A DNA stretch of 49,975 nt from positions 1 to 49,975 of the forward strand of contig JFBG01000002.1 in assembly GCA_000583135.1 (NCBI GenBank), in the 5' to 3' direction. Of the stretch, positions 17,675 to 26,380 are shown in pieces. The position numbers and the translations under genes are program-made. The notes beneath the pieces were generated by a model, which saw only the letters and a program-made list of their open reading frames with translations, did no database searches and was not told the DNA's origin. This stretch comes from Thioalkalivibrio sp. HK1. GTDB taxonomy: Bacteria > Pseudomonadota > Gammaproteobacteria > HK1. How positions within the stretch are numbered: position 1 is the first letter of the stretch; each line of letters begins with the position of its first letter.

Positions 17675-18184
17675 CTAGGCCTTCGCCGTCGCGCCTTGCT
17701 TGCTCGTATTGCGGGCGGCATCGATGATGATCCGACGGATTTGCCCCGGCTCGCTCGAAGAGCGCAGCGAGTCGCGCAGCCCCTGATCCGAAAGAAGACC
17801 GGCGATCAGCGCAAGGACCTCGAGGTGTCGCCGGTTATCTTCCTCCGAGGCCCGGGGCAAGAGCAAGCCGAAAACGATATCGACCGGATCTCCGTCCGGG
17901 GAGTCGAAATCCACCCCCTCGGCCAGCTGCAAGAAAACGGCGCAAGCGCAGCTCACCCCTTCGACACAGGCATGGGGCAAAGCGCATCCTTGGCCGATAC
18001 CGGTCGAACCGTGGTGTTCTCTCTCGACGAGGCGATCGAAAACCATCCCCGAGTCGGATAGTCGATCATCCTCGCAAGCTCGGGTCATGGTCTCCGCCAA
18101 CGCTTGGAGCACCCGTTTGCGGCTGGTCGCCGGTACATCGCAAAGCACGCTCTCGGGAGCGAGGATATCTTCGATCATATTCAT
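17675..18184 (-). CDS. ptsN: Nitrogen-type PTS EIIA protein PtsN
   Basis: A 169-residue cytoplasmic phosphoacceptor that receives phosphate from HPr-type proteins and regulates potassium transport and other processes in E. coli rather than moving sugar. His71 in GIGQGCALPHACV aligns with the phosphorylated His73 of E. coli EIIA-Ntr. The N-terminus (MIEDILAPESVL) and the later VDIVFGLLLPRASEEDNRRH are typical. Two in-frame ATGs lie at 18184 and 18178; either is possible. It follows hpf by 39 bases on the same strand and ends the lpt-hpf-ptsN run. The rapZ and npr genes that follow in E. coli are absent; the only HPr gene in the window is 13 kb away with ptsI and hemCD. Confidence 0.95.
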   Translation of the reverse strand: MNMIEDILAPESVLCDVPATSRKRVLQALAETMTRACEDDRLSDSGMVFDRLVEREHHGSTGIGQGCALPHACVEGVSCACAVFLQLAEGVDFDSPDGDPVDIVFGLLLPRASEEDNRRHLEVLALIAGLLSDQGLRDSLRSSSEPGQIRRIIIDAARNTSKQGATAKA

Positions 18185-18223
18185 GGAAGGCTCTTCATAT
18201 CCGTCGAATGACGCCGCCCAAGG

Positions 18224-18616
18224 CTAGGCGTCGTCATCCATTCTGCCTTCCGATTCTCCCGGTTCATCCGACTCCTCCGGTTGTCGAGCGGTTTTTTCTC
18301 GAAGGGCATGGTTGTCGACCTCGGCTCGATGATGATCGCTCTTCTTATCCTTATGCTTGCGTACCTGACCATCGATTCGATCGATCAAGACGGTGATGGC
18401 ACCTCGAATATCGGGATGCGATGCCTCGGCAAACATATCCGCCCCCGCCACATGCCATGTCGCCTCCGCCCGATGGGTCTGCTTTTCGGCCGAAACGATG
18501 ACATGCATATTGGTGATCTGATCGAAATGGCGCGCAACCCGCTCGAGCTTTTGCATGACAAAAGAGCGAAGACCGGGGCTTACATCCACGTGGCGTCCGG
18601 TGAGATTGATGTGCAT
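18224..18616 (-). CDS. hpf: Ribosome hibernation-promoting factor
   Basis: A 130-residue HPF/YfiA family protein that binds the 30S subunit and stops translation in non-growing cells. The conserved domain runs from MHINLTGRHVDVSPGLRSFV to about residue 95 (VLIDRIDGQVRKHKDK). A charged tail of about 35 residues follows, which is not the ribosome-dimerising domain of long HPF, so this is a short-type protein with an extra tail. The start at 18614-18616 has AAGGG about nine bases upstream; an earlier in-frame ATG at 18694 adds non-conserved residues. It lies 115 bases after lptB, where rpoN is normally found in E. coli and relatives. Confidence 0.93.
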   Translation of the reverse strand: MHINLTGRHVDVSPGLRSFVMQKLERVARHFDQITNMHVIVSAEKQTHRAEATWHVAGADMFAEASHPDIRGAITVLIDRIDGQVRKHKDKKSDHHRAEVDNHALREKTARQPEESDEPGESEGRMDDDA

Positions 18617-18731
18617 GGCGATATCCCTTGTGATTTGATCGAAGAATCGGTCGTCCGACGAAGAGTGTCGCAATTTCGATGTAATCGCAACCATCCCCTC
18701 GAACGCCGTACTCGGGCTTTGAAAAATGCAC

Positions 18732-19457
18732 TCACATTCGGAACTCCTGACCTAGATAGATATCACGTACCTGAGGATCGCCGAGAACGGTCGGCGGATC
18801 ACCCTCGGAGATGATCGAACCCTCGTTGACGATATAAGCCCAGTCGCAGATCGTGAGCGTCTCTCGGACATTGTGATCGGTGATCAGAACCCCTATCCCC
18901 CGTTCGCTCAGATGATTGATGATACGCTGAATATCCAAGATCGATATCGGATCCACCCCGGCGAAGGGCTCGTCCAAGAGCATGAACTGAGGTTCGATGG
19001 CCAATGCCCGGGCAATCTCCACCCGTCGTCGCTCCCCCCCGGAAAGGCTCTCTCCGCGCTGCTCGGCAAGGTGGGAAATCTGGAATTCATCCATCAGGCT
19101 CGCCACCTGCCGCTCTCGTCGGGCGGCGTCGATATCGCGCCGGGACTCCAAAATGGCCATGATATTGTCGCGCACCGAGAGCCTGCGAAAAACCGAGGGC
19201 TCTTGGGGAAGATAACCGAGCCCCATCCGCGCCCGCACATGCATCGGGCGATCGGTCAGATCCCGCCGATCCAATCGCACGCTTCCCTCGTCGCAAGCCA
19301 CAAGACCGATGATGATATGGAAGCTGGTCGTCTTGCCCGCTCCGTTCGGCCCCAACAGACCGATCACCTCGCCGCTTCGTACCGCAAGGCTGACATCGCT
19401 TACCACCTGACGACGCCGATAGCGCTTGGCGAGATTTTGCGCAACCAAGGTAGCCAT
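18732..19457 (-). CDS. lptB: LPS export ABC transporter ATPase LptB
   Basis: A 241-residue cytoplasmic ATPase powering LptFG extraction of lipopolysaccharide from the inner membrane. Motifs: Walker A GPNGAGKT (36-43), Q-loop [14 protein letters not shown] (Gln85), signature LSGGE (138-142), Walker B FMLLDEP, H-loop His195 in [27 protein letters not shown] is characteristic of LptB. The chosen ATG begins the conserved region; no good ribosome site precedes it, and on this strand the leader reads as an anti-SD-like CCTCC. An upstream in-frame start at 19724 would overlap lptA's end with unrelated sequence. LptFG are not in the window. Confidence 0.96.
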   Translation of the reverse strand: MATLVAQNLAKRYRRRQVVSDVSLAVRSGEVIGLLGPNGAGKTTSFHIIIGLVACDEGSVRLDRRDLTDRPMHVRARMGLGYLPQEPSVFRRLSVRDNIMAILESRRDIDAARRERQVASLMDEFQISHLAEQRGESLSGGERRRVEIARALAIEPQFMLLDEPFAGVDPISILDIQRIINHLSERGIGVLITDHNVRETLTICDWAYIVNEGSIISEGDPPTVLGDPQVRDIYLGQEFRM

Positions 19458-19575
19458 GATCGAAAAAGGGAAAGGAGGTCTCGAAAAGCGGGCTTTCGAT
19501 CCGGCGATGCGCGATCGAAAATACCGCAGATCCCGATGCGATTCGCCCTCGTCGTTCCCCTGACCTGTACGAAAT

Positions 19576-20136
19576 CTAATCCCTTCGATCGATGGTGATT
19601 CGAACGCGCCCGGATGCCTCATCACCCGAGGAAGTACCATCGGTATTCCCGAAGGCGCGAAAGCTCGAATTTTGCACGTCGTAGACCAATCGCTCCGCCC
19701 GCACCTGATCCCCGCCCTCCTCATAACGAGCCTGCCCGGTCAGCACGACCTGCTCCTCGCCGATGCGATATTCCACCTCGTTGGCCCAAGCCTCTCGGTA
19801 GGTATCGGCCCCTTCGGGGAGCTGACGAATATGGGCCGGGGTCCCGGTGGCGATCATCCTCGTGGTCCGATCGTTCGCATCGAAGTGGACGACCACCCGT
19901 TCGCCGAGGATCCGAAGGGTCCCCTGCTCGATGATCACATCGCCCTCATAGACCATCATCCGTTCGCGATTGTCGCGCTCGGCCCGATTCGCCTCGATGG
20001 TGATCGGCTCGTTCGAGTCGGTGGAAAGGGCAAAAGCGAAGGAGAAGAGGATCCACAAGATCGCGGCGATCGAAATCCTTTTCGCCGCCGATGGCGCCGG
20101 GGGTCGAATCCGTTCAGAGGGTGCGGTCGAGTTCAT
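19576..20136 (-). CDS. lptA: Lipopolysaccharide transport periplasmic protein LptA
   Basis: A 186-residue OstA/LptA-fold protein forming the periplasmic bridge that carries LPS between membranes. The N-terminal hydrophobic stretch (about 21-37, [18 protein letters not shown]) is a signal peptide or anchor. The beta-jellyroll follows with [40 protein letters not shown] and [10 protein letters not shown]. The C-terminus is a charged tail. The start overlaps the lptC end by 23 bases, consistent with coupled translation. Confidence 0.92.
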   Translation of the reverse strand: MNSTAPSERIRPPAPSAAKRISIAAILWILFSFAFALSTDSNEPITIEANRAERDNRERMMVYEGDVIIEQGTLRILGERVVVHFDANDRTTRMIATGTPAHIRQLPEGADTYREAWANEVEYRIGEEQVVLTGQARYEEGGDQVRAERLVYDVQNSSFRAFGNTDGTSSGDEASGRVRITIDRRD

Positions 20137-20866
20137 CGATGCGAGTGCTCACGCGAGACAAGAGGGTGAACTTTCCCTCGTTCAGCCAAACGCGAAGTCC
20201 TTTGCCTTGCGTTCGACTGCCGGGGGTGCGAATGGTAACGAATGCATCGCTACCGGCATAGCCTGTGGCGGGTCGGATCTCGAGTTCGTCGACCACGATA
20301 TCGATGGCCCGTTCTCGATCGGATTCCCCATGGGCGAAGACATCGAAGTCGGCGCCGTCGACCTTCGGATCCTCCTCGCGCCAGATATTGACCCCGCCCG
20401 CAAGCCGCACTATCCGATCGTCCCCATCGCCATCGACGGTAGCCGATGTCGATTCATCGAGCGGAAGGATCCACCCTCGATCCGAGCGCGCCCACCAAAT
20501 CCCGTCGCCATCGGGGTCACGAAATCGATAGCGAGGCTGCGCAAGCCGGCTCCTACCGTCTTGATAATGCACCAAAGATTCCGCCTCGAGTCTTCGCTGC
20601 GGGCGTCCTCGATCATCCATTTGCACCGAGACGAAACCCTCGACATAGGCATCTTGCACCGGCTCGTCGGCAGAAGGGGGCGACAAAGGCTCCACCTGAC
20701 TTCCTTGCAGCACCCAGCCGATCGCCAAAGCGGCGACCACCAAAAAAGCGGCGATCGACATCCGTCGACCACCTTCTCTTCGAGATCGCCCGCCGGATTT
20801 TACCGAGTCGTCCGGCGCCGATTGCACCCTCGTTCGCCTCGATCTGCCGATGAGCGGAAACGCCAT
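20114..20866 (-). CDS. lptC: LPS export protein LptC
   Basis: A 250-residue bitopic inner-membrane protein that receives LPS from LptBFG and passes it to LptA. A cytoplasmic Arg-rich N-terminus of about 35 residues is longer than usual (E. coli LptC is 191 in total). A single membrane helix (about 37-54, SIAAFLVVAALAIGWVL) precedes the periplasmic jellyroll (DAYVEGFVSVQMDDRGRPQR to GYAGSDAFVTIRTPGSRTQG). An acidic insertion-like stretch around STSATVDGDGDDR may account for some of the extra length. It starts immediately after the kdsD stop. Confidence 0.9.
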   Translation of the reverse strand: MAFPLIGRSRRTRVQSAPDDSVKSGGRSRREGGRRMSIAAFLVVAALAIGWVLQGSQVEPLSPPSADEPVQDAYVEGFVSVQMDDRGRPQRRLEAESLVHYQDGRSRLAQPRYRFRDPDGDGIWWARSDRGWILPLDESTSATVDGDGDDRIVRLAGGVNIWREEDPKVDGADFDVFAHGESDRERAIDIVVDELEIRPATGYAGSDAFVTIRTPGSRTQGKGLRVWLNEGKFTLLSRVSTRIDELDRTL

Positions 20867-21865
20867 TCAAAGGATCCTCGCTCGCAATAGATCGTGCATA
20901 TTCAACGCCCCCACCACCCTTTTGCAAGCATCGACCACCGGCAAGGCGTTGATCGCACGCTTTCGCATCAAGCGCGCGGCCTCGGTGGCCAAGCGATCGG
21001 GGGCGATGCTGATGCAATCGGGAGTCATCAAGCGATCGATGGGGGTGTTTTTGAGATCGAGATCGCGGGCCAAGGCCCGGCGCAGATCGCCGTCGGTGAG
21101 TATGCCGATGATTCGATCCTCGATATCCACAACCACCGTCATCCCCAAACCCGATCGGGTCATCTCGACCAAGGCATCGGCGAGAGATCGCTTCGTCCTC
21201 ACCTTGGGGATATCGTCGCCGGTGTGCATCACATCGCTTATTCGCAGCAACAACCGACGCCCCAACTTTCCACCGGGATGAGAACGCGCGAAGTCATCGG
21301 ATCCGAAACCCCTTGCCCGCACCAAGGCCACGGCCAAGGCATCCCCCATCGCCAATGCCGCGGTGGTGCTGGCGGTGGGAATCAGATTCAAAGAGCAGGC
21401 CTCGCGCTCGACCGAGACATCGAGATGCACATCGGCCTTTCGCGCAAGGCGGGAGTGCGGATTCCCGGTCAGGGCGATCAAGGGCACCTTCAAGGTCTCG
21501 AGGGCCGGAAGGATCGCAAGCACCTCATCGCTCTCACCGGAGTTGGAAAGTGCGATCACCGCATCTTGATCGTCGATCATGCCCAGATCGCCATGCATCG
21601 CTTCCGCGGCATGCACGAAGAGCGCCGGTGTTCCGGTACTGGCAAGGGTCGCGGCGATCTTGCGTGCGATATGGCCGGATTTACCCACTCCGATCACCGC
21701 CGTTTTGCCGCGGGTGTCGATGATCATCCGGCAGCTGCGCACGAATGCATCGTCCACCCGTTCGACCAAGCCCAGCAATGCTCGGGCCTCGATCTTCAGC
21801 GCTTCGACAGCCGCATTTCGCAGCGCGGCATCGTCGATGGATTCGACATCGAGCAAAGGGGTCAT
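20867..21865 (-). CDS. kdsD: D-arabinose 5-phosphate isomerase
   Basis: A 332-residue enzyme converting ribulose 5-phosphate to arabinose 5-phosphate, the first step toward Kdo of LPS. The SIS sugar-isomerase domain (about 40-175) shows GVGKSGHIARKIAATLASTG, HAAEAMHGDLGMI and ALSNSGESDEV; RSHPGGKLGRRLL supplies the catalytic-site His near 195. Two CBS domains follow (VMHTGDDIPKV onward, and LMTPDCISIAPDRLATEAAR). Length is normal. kdsC, which usually lies between kdsD and lptC, is missing, and lptC begins directly after this stop codon. Confidence 0.95.
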   Translation of the reverse strand: MTPLLDVESIDDAALRNAAVEALKIEARALLGLVERVDDAFVRSCRMIIDTRGKTAVIGVGKSGHIARKIAATLASTGTPALFVHAAEAMHGDLGMIDDQDAVIALSNSGESDEVLAILPALETLKVPLIALTGNPHSRLARKADVHLDVSVEREACSLNLIPTASTTAALAMGDALAVALVRARGFGSDDFARSHPGGKLGRRLLLRISDVMHTGDDIPKVRTKRSLADALVEMTRSGLGMTVVVDIEDRIIGILTDGDLRRALARDLDLKNTPIDRLMTPDCISIAPDRLATEAARLMRKRAINALPVVDACKRVVGALNMHDLLRARIL

Positions 21866-22318
21866 TGGCTGATATTCGATCGCGATATCGCCCGCGAGGG
21901 GCCATCAAACGAAGCCGAGGACGAAGGGGATGTCGAGAAACGACCGGGCGAAAAGCGATCGCGGGAATCGACGCTGGCCCGCAATTTTACATGACGCCAT
22001 CGCCGATTCCATCTTCTTGCACGGCGGCGCCCGCAACGAGCGGTATCGGAAAATATCGAATCCCGATACGGATCGAGGCCGATGATGCGGACAGGCGATG
22101 ATGATGTGCGAAAGAACCCGATCGTCGATGCCATCGCAAAGACAAGCCTCGAGACCACCGTTCGCACAGGTAGAATTCGCCCTATCAGAGAAAAGTATCG
22201 ACGATCGATCCCTCGCAGCCGGCGGCGGCGCACGATGATCGAGCGATCGAGCGAACGATCTCCGGGGCAAGGAAAAAACCCGCCACGAAAAAGCCGAATC
22301 GATTTGCGCAAACGATCC
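21866..22318. other. 453-base divergent intergenic region, kdsD / amgK
   Basis: No gene that I can support. Frames extending upstream of amgK are Arg-rich and unlike the family. The region should hold the promoters for the kdsD-lpt operon and amgK. One perfect 7-base inverted repeat is visible: GTATCGG (22043-22049) with CCGATAC (22063-22069), around an AT-rich 13-base loop. GATC-containing palindromes are frequent. Confidence 0.5.
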
Positions 22319-23461
22319 ATGCCTCTATCCATCACCACCGATCCGGCCATCACCACCGATCCGGCGTCCCGACGAGCCGAACTCATCGACTGGCTCGGCG
22401 GGATTCTCGATATGTCCTCGGTGGAGCGAGCGTCTTGCGATGCGAGTTTTCGCTCCTACTATCGCGTGGAAAGCACCGCCGGCTACCGGATCGCCATGGA
22501 CGCCCCGCCGCAAATGGAGGATTGTCGCCCCTTCGTGGCGATAGGGGAATTGCTACGGCGCGCAAATCTTCGGGTTCCCGCTCTTTATGCCCAAGATATC
22601 GAAAGGGGCTTTTTGCTGCTCGAAGATCTGGGCCATCGCAGCTACTTCGATATCCTTGACGAGGATAACGCCGATGCCCTCTACGAGGCCGCGATCTCCT
22701 CCATCGTCGCCATGCAATGCCGCATCCCCGCAGCGCGGGTGCCACCCTTCGATGCCACTCTTTTACGCACCGAACTCGATCTCTTCACCGATTGGTTCTT
22801 GGCCGAGCACTTGAGGATCGATCTGCCTCGAGATCTGCGAAGCGCCGTCGTCGAATGCTTCGACGATCTGATTCGAATCTGCCTCGAACAACCCCGGGTT
22901 TTCGTGCACCGCGACTACCACTCGCGCAATCTGATGGCGATGGCCGACCGATCCTTAGGGGTGGATTCGAAAGCGACGACCCGCTCGCAGGCTATCTCGC
23001 AGACCCGACAAGGATCGACCCCGCCCCTCTCCCCCGGCATCATCGACTTTCAAGATGCGGTGGCCGGCCCGATCACCTACGATGCGGTCAGTTTGCTGCG
23101 CGACGCCTATATTCGATGGCCCGCCGAACGGGTACGCCGGTGGGTGGATCGCATCCATGAACTCAGCGTGGCCCATAGGCTTATCCCCGCCGATCGCGCC
23201 CGCTTTCATCGCTGGTTCGATCTCACCGGGATCCAGCGCCATCTGAAGATCGTCGGAATTTTCGCCCGGCTATGGCATCGAGATGCCAAGGCTCGTTATC
23301 TCGACGATATCCCGCCGGTCCTTGCTTACCTGGCCGAGATCGCCCCCCTTTATCAAGAGAGCGAGGCCATCGCTCACCTGCTCGAAGGCTTCGACCTCGC
23401 CGAGCGAGAAAAAGAGGCGCGGCAGCGAATTCTCGCCGAGAAGGAAGTCGTCTCGACCTGA
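22319..23461 (+). CDS. amgK: AmgK-like anomeric sugar kinase (aminoglycoside phosphotransferase fold)
   Basis: A 380-residue predicted kinase of the peptidoglycan-recycling type, which phosphorylates MurNAc/GlcNAc at C1. Visible are SFRSYYRV, RIAMDAPPQMEDCRPFVAI, GFLLLEDLGHRSYFDIL, the catalytic loop HRDYHSRNLM (Asp199), the metal-binding IIDFQDAVAGPITYDAVSLL (Asp243) and LRDAYIRWP. About 44 residues separate the two catalytic aspartates, roughly 25 more than I expect from the family; the extra piece is Ser/Thr/Gln-rich (about 213-238). The ATG at 22319 is preferred because a frame from 22082 adds Arg-rich sequence. The N-terminus contains an 18-base tandem duplication. The partner murU is not nearby. 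Confidence 0.82.
   Translation: MPLSITTDPAITTDPASRRAELIDWLGGILDMSSVERASCDASFRSYYRVESTAGYRIAMDAPPQMEDCRPFVAIGELLRRANLRVPALYAQDIERGFLLLEDLGHRSYFDILDEDNADALYEAAISSIVAMQCRIPAARVPPFDATLLRTELDLFTDWFLAEHLRIDLPRDLRSAVVECFDDLIRICLEQPRVFVHRDYHSRNLMAMADRSLGVDSKATTRSQAISQTRQGSTPPLSPGIIDFQDAVAGPITYDAVSLLRDAYIRWPAERVRRWVDRIHELSVAHRLIPADRARFHRWFDLTGIQRHLKIVGIFARLWHRDAKARYLDDIPPVLAYLAEIAPLYQESEAIAHLLEGFDLAEREKEARQRILAEKEVVST
22329..22364 (+). repeat. Perfect 18-base tandem duplication at the amgK N-terminus
   Basis: CCATCACCACCGATCCGG occurs twice back to back (22329-22346 and 22347-22364), encoding a doubled six-residue unit in SITTDPAITTDPA. Because the copies are identical the duplication looks recent, and it sits just after the chosen start codon in a region not expected to be structurally important. 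Confidence 0.65.
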
Positions 23462-23611
23462 TTCGAAAAAAAACCGAGCCCTTTCGAATGGCGAAGCGCA
23501 TGAAAATCGCAGCGAGCGATCTTCGCAACGGATACTCGCCCTATCGCCTGTAATCGGCGCTTGCACTGCCCGCTTGCACTGCCCGCTCGCGCTTGGGACC
23601 CCGATGCGCCC

Positions 23612-26380
23612 TCAATGCGCCTCGTCCCAATTCTCCCCGATGCCGATATCCACCTCCAAAGGCACGAGAAGCTGCGCCGCCTCGCTCATCCGCTGCTTGA
23701 TCGAAGGCGCTATCTCATCGACCGCCCCCTTGGGGATTTCGAAAACCAACTCGTCATGCACCTGCATGATGATCCGCGCCGGAACCTTGCTATCGGCGAT
23801 CCACCGATCGATCGACAGCATCGCCCGTTTGATGATATCGGCGGCGGTGCCTTGCATCGGAGCGTTGATTGCGGTGCGTTCCATATATTGTCGACGCTGA
23901 TTGTTGCGCGAACGAATATCGGGCAAGTGCAAGCGGCGACCGAAAACCGTCTCCACGAAACCTCGTTGCCTTGCGCATTCCTTGGCGTTTTCCATATAGT
24001 CATGCACCTTGGGGTAGCGGGAGAAATAGAGATCGATATAGTGTTTGGCATCCCCCCGATCGATACCGAGCTGACGCGCCAACCCGAAGGCCGACATCCC
24101 GTAGATCAAGCCGAAGTTGATCGCCTTGGCCCGACGCCGCGATTCATCGTCGACGGCATCGATATCCAATCCGAAGACCTCCGCCGCCGTCGCGCGGTGG
24201 ATATCGATGCCGGAAGCGAAGGCGCTTCGAAGTCCCTCGTCGCCGGAAAGATGGGCCATGATCCGAAGTTCGATCTGGGAATAGTCCGCGGCCAAGAGCA
24301 GGTGACCCTCGTCGGGGACGAAGGCCTGGCGGATACGTCGCCCCTCGGGGGTGCGCACCGGGATATTTTGTAAATTCGGATCCGACGAAGAAAGACGACC
24401 GGTGGATGCAACCGCCTGGTGGTAGCTGGTATGCACCCGCCCGGTGCCGGGATCGATGCACTCCGGCAAGGCATCGGTATAGGTCGATTTGAGCTTGCTC
24501 AATGCCCGATGCCGAAGGATCAGCCGCGGGAGTTCATGCCCGAACGCCAGCTCCTGCAGCACCGATTCCGAGGTCGATGGCTGCCCTTTGGGGGTCTTGC
24601 CGAGTTCCGGCAATTCCATCTCGTCGAAGAGGATGGTGCGGATCTGCTTGGCCGAGGCGAGGTTGAAAGCCCGGCCCGCCTGGGCATAAGCGGACTTCTC
24701 GATCTGGTGCATCTTCGATGCCAGTTCTTCGCTTTGCGCCCGCAGTTTTTTCGCATCCACCCTCACGCCGTTTCGCTCGATACGCGAAAGGATCGGCACC
24801 AACGGGATTTCCATCTCGTCGCAAAGACCGGCCAGCACCGGCTGCGCTTGCAGATGCGAGCGAAGAACCCGGTGCAAGCGCAAACTCAACTCCGCCTCCT
24901 CGGCGGCATAAGCGGCGGCTTGCTCGATCGTTATCTCATTGAAGGAGAGCCGTTTCGTACCGCGCCCGGCGATCTTCTCGTAGCGGGTCTTATGGTGCGA
25001 GAGGTAGCGCTCGGCCAGCGAATCGAGATCGTGGTTGACGGTGCTATCCAAGACGTAAGATTCGAGCATGGTATCGAAGGCGACCCCCGATAGATCGATC
25101 CCCGAAAGCGCAAGAACGCTGATATCGTATTTGAGGTTCTGGCCGATCTTCCGAGGCGATTCGGATTCGAGCACCGGTTGCAGCCTTTGCAGAACCCGCT
25201 TGGGCGCAAGCTGCTCCGGCGTCCCCGGAGCGTCATGCCCCAGGGGGATATAGGCTGCATGTCCGGGTTCGATGCAAAAGGCAAGACCGACCGGAACCGC
25301 CCTCATATACCGAGATGTGGTGGTCTTGAGGGCAATCGCCACCTCCGTCGCCGACGACAGGCGCTCGATCCAAACATCGAGCAGAGCCTCGTCGAGAACG
25401 GTATCGATGCGAAGGGCGGCACCGAAATCGCTCGCCGTCGATTCATCGTCACCGGCATTGCGATCGTCCGCAGGGCTCGATCCCTCGATTTCTTCGGACT
25501 CGAGTTCTTTGAGCCAAGTCTTGAACTCGAATAGCCGGTAAAGCTCGACCAGCCGTTCTCGATCCGGTTCTTTCAATGCCAGATCGCAAAGAGCGGCATC
25601 CAGATCCAGATCGCAGCGAATGGTCACCAAATCCTTCGAAAGCGGTATCTGCCCCAGGCTTGCGCGCAGGGATTCGCCGACCTTGCCTTGGATTTCATCC
25701 GCATGCTCGACAAGGCCATCGAGTCCTCGATATTCGGCCAGCCATTTCGCGGCCGTTTTCGGCCCGACCTTGGGCACCCCCGGAACATTGTCGGAGCTGT
25801 CCCCGACCAGAGCCAGATAGTCGATGATGAATTTCGGGGGCACGCCGTATTTCTCATGCACCCCCTTCGCATCGAGGCGGACTTCCTCCGCCGATCCACC
25901 CCCCGCCGCCTTGCGATCGACCGGACGCATCAAAAAGATGGAATCGCCGACCAGCTGCGCCATATCCTTGTCACCGCTGAAGATCAGCACTTCCATTCCC
26001 GCCTTGCGCCCTCCGATCGCCAAGGTGCCGATCACATCATCGGCTTCGACCCCGGGGATCATCAGCATCGGATAGCCCAGAGCCTTCACGATATCGCGGG
26101 TCGGATCCGCTTGCGCCCGCAGTTCGTCGGGCATCGAGGGTCGATTCGCTTTATAGGCGGGGTAGATCGCATCGCGGAAGGTCTTGCCCGGGGCGTCGAA
26201 GACCACCGCGGCGTAGGTCGGGGCATAACGCCGCCGCAGCTGCTGCATCACCCGCGTCATTCCGTAGATGGCCCCCGTCGGCTGCCCGGCGGAATTGTTG
26301 AGCGAAGGCAGTGCATGGTAGGAGCGATAGAAATACGAGGATCCATCCACCAAGACCAAACGAGGGCGTTCTTCGGGCAT
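23612..26380 (-). CDS. polA: DNA polymerase I with a disrupted 3'-5' exonuclease site
   Basis: A 922-residue polymerase (E. coli: 928) for Okazaki-fragment processing and repair. The 5'-nuclease domain (about 1-290) has LVLVDGSSYFYRSYHALP, VEADDVIGTLA, SGDKDMAQLV and GDSSDNVPGVPKVGPKTA. The polymerase domain has motif A DYSQIELRIMAHLSGDE, motif B RRRAKAINFGLIYGMSAFGL and motif C MQVHDELVFEIP. The exonuclease-like domain is full length, but Exo I reads IALKTTTS where E. coli has AFDTETDS: Asp355 becomes Lys352 and Glu357 becomes Thr354. Exo II Asp is kept (Asp419); Exo III Asp501 becomes Glu495. Proofreading should be lost. The start has AAGG seven bases upstream; an in-frame ATG at 26518 adds unrelated residues. 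Confidence 0.97.
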   Translation of the reverse strand: MPEERPRLVLVDGSSYFYRSYHALPSLNNSAGQPTGAIYGMTRVMQQLRRRYAPTYAAVVFDAPGKTFRDAIYPAYKANRPSMPDELRAQADPTRDIVKALGYPMLMIPGVEADDVIGTLAIGGRKAGMEVLIFSGDKDMAQLVGDSIFLMRPVDRKAAGGGSAEEVRLDAKGVHEKYGVPPKFIIDYLALVGDSSDNVPGVPKVGPKTAAKWLAEYRGLDGLVEHADEIQGKVGESLRASLGQIPLSKDLVTIRCDLDLDAALCDLALKEPDRERLVELYRLFEFKTWLKELESEEIEGSSPADDRNAGDDESTASDFGAALRIDTVLDEALLDVWIERLSSATEVAIALKTTTSRYMRAVPVGLAFCIEPGHAAYIPLGHDAPGTPEQLAPKRVLQRLQPVLESESPRKIGQNLKYDISVLALSGIDLSGVAFDTMLESYVLDSTVNHDLDSLAERYLSHHKTRYEKIAGRGTKRLSFNEITIEQAAAYAAEEAELSLRLHRVLRSHLQAQPVLAGLCDEMEIPLVPILSRIERNGVRVDAKKLRAQSEELASKMHQIEKSAYAQAGRAFNLASAKQIRTILFDEMELPELGKTPKGQPSTSESVLQELAFGHELPRLILRHRALSKLKSTYTDALPECIDPGTGRVHTSYHQAVASTGRLSSSDPNLQNIPVRTPEGRRIRQAFVPDEGHLLLAADYSQIELRIMAHLSGDEGLRSAFASGIDIHRATAAEVFGLDIDAVDDESRRRAKAINFGLIYGMSAFGLARQLGIDRGDAKHYIDLYFSRYPKVHDYMENAKECARQRGFVETVFGRRLHLPDIRSRNNQRRQYMERTAINAPMQGTAADIIKRAMLSIDRWIADSKVPARIIMQVHDELVFEIPKGAVDEIAPSIKQRMSEAAQLLVPLEVDIGIGENWDEAH

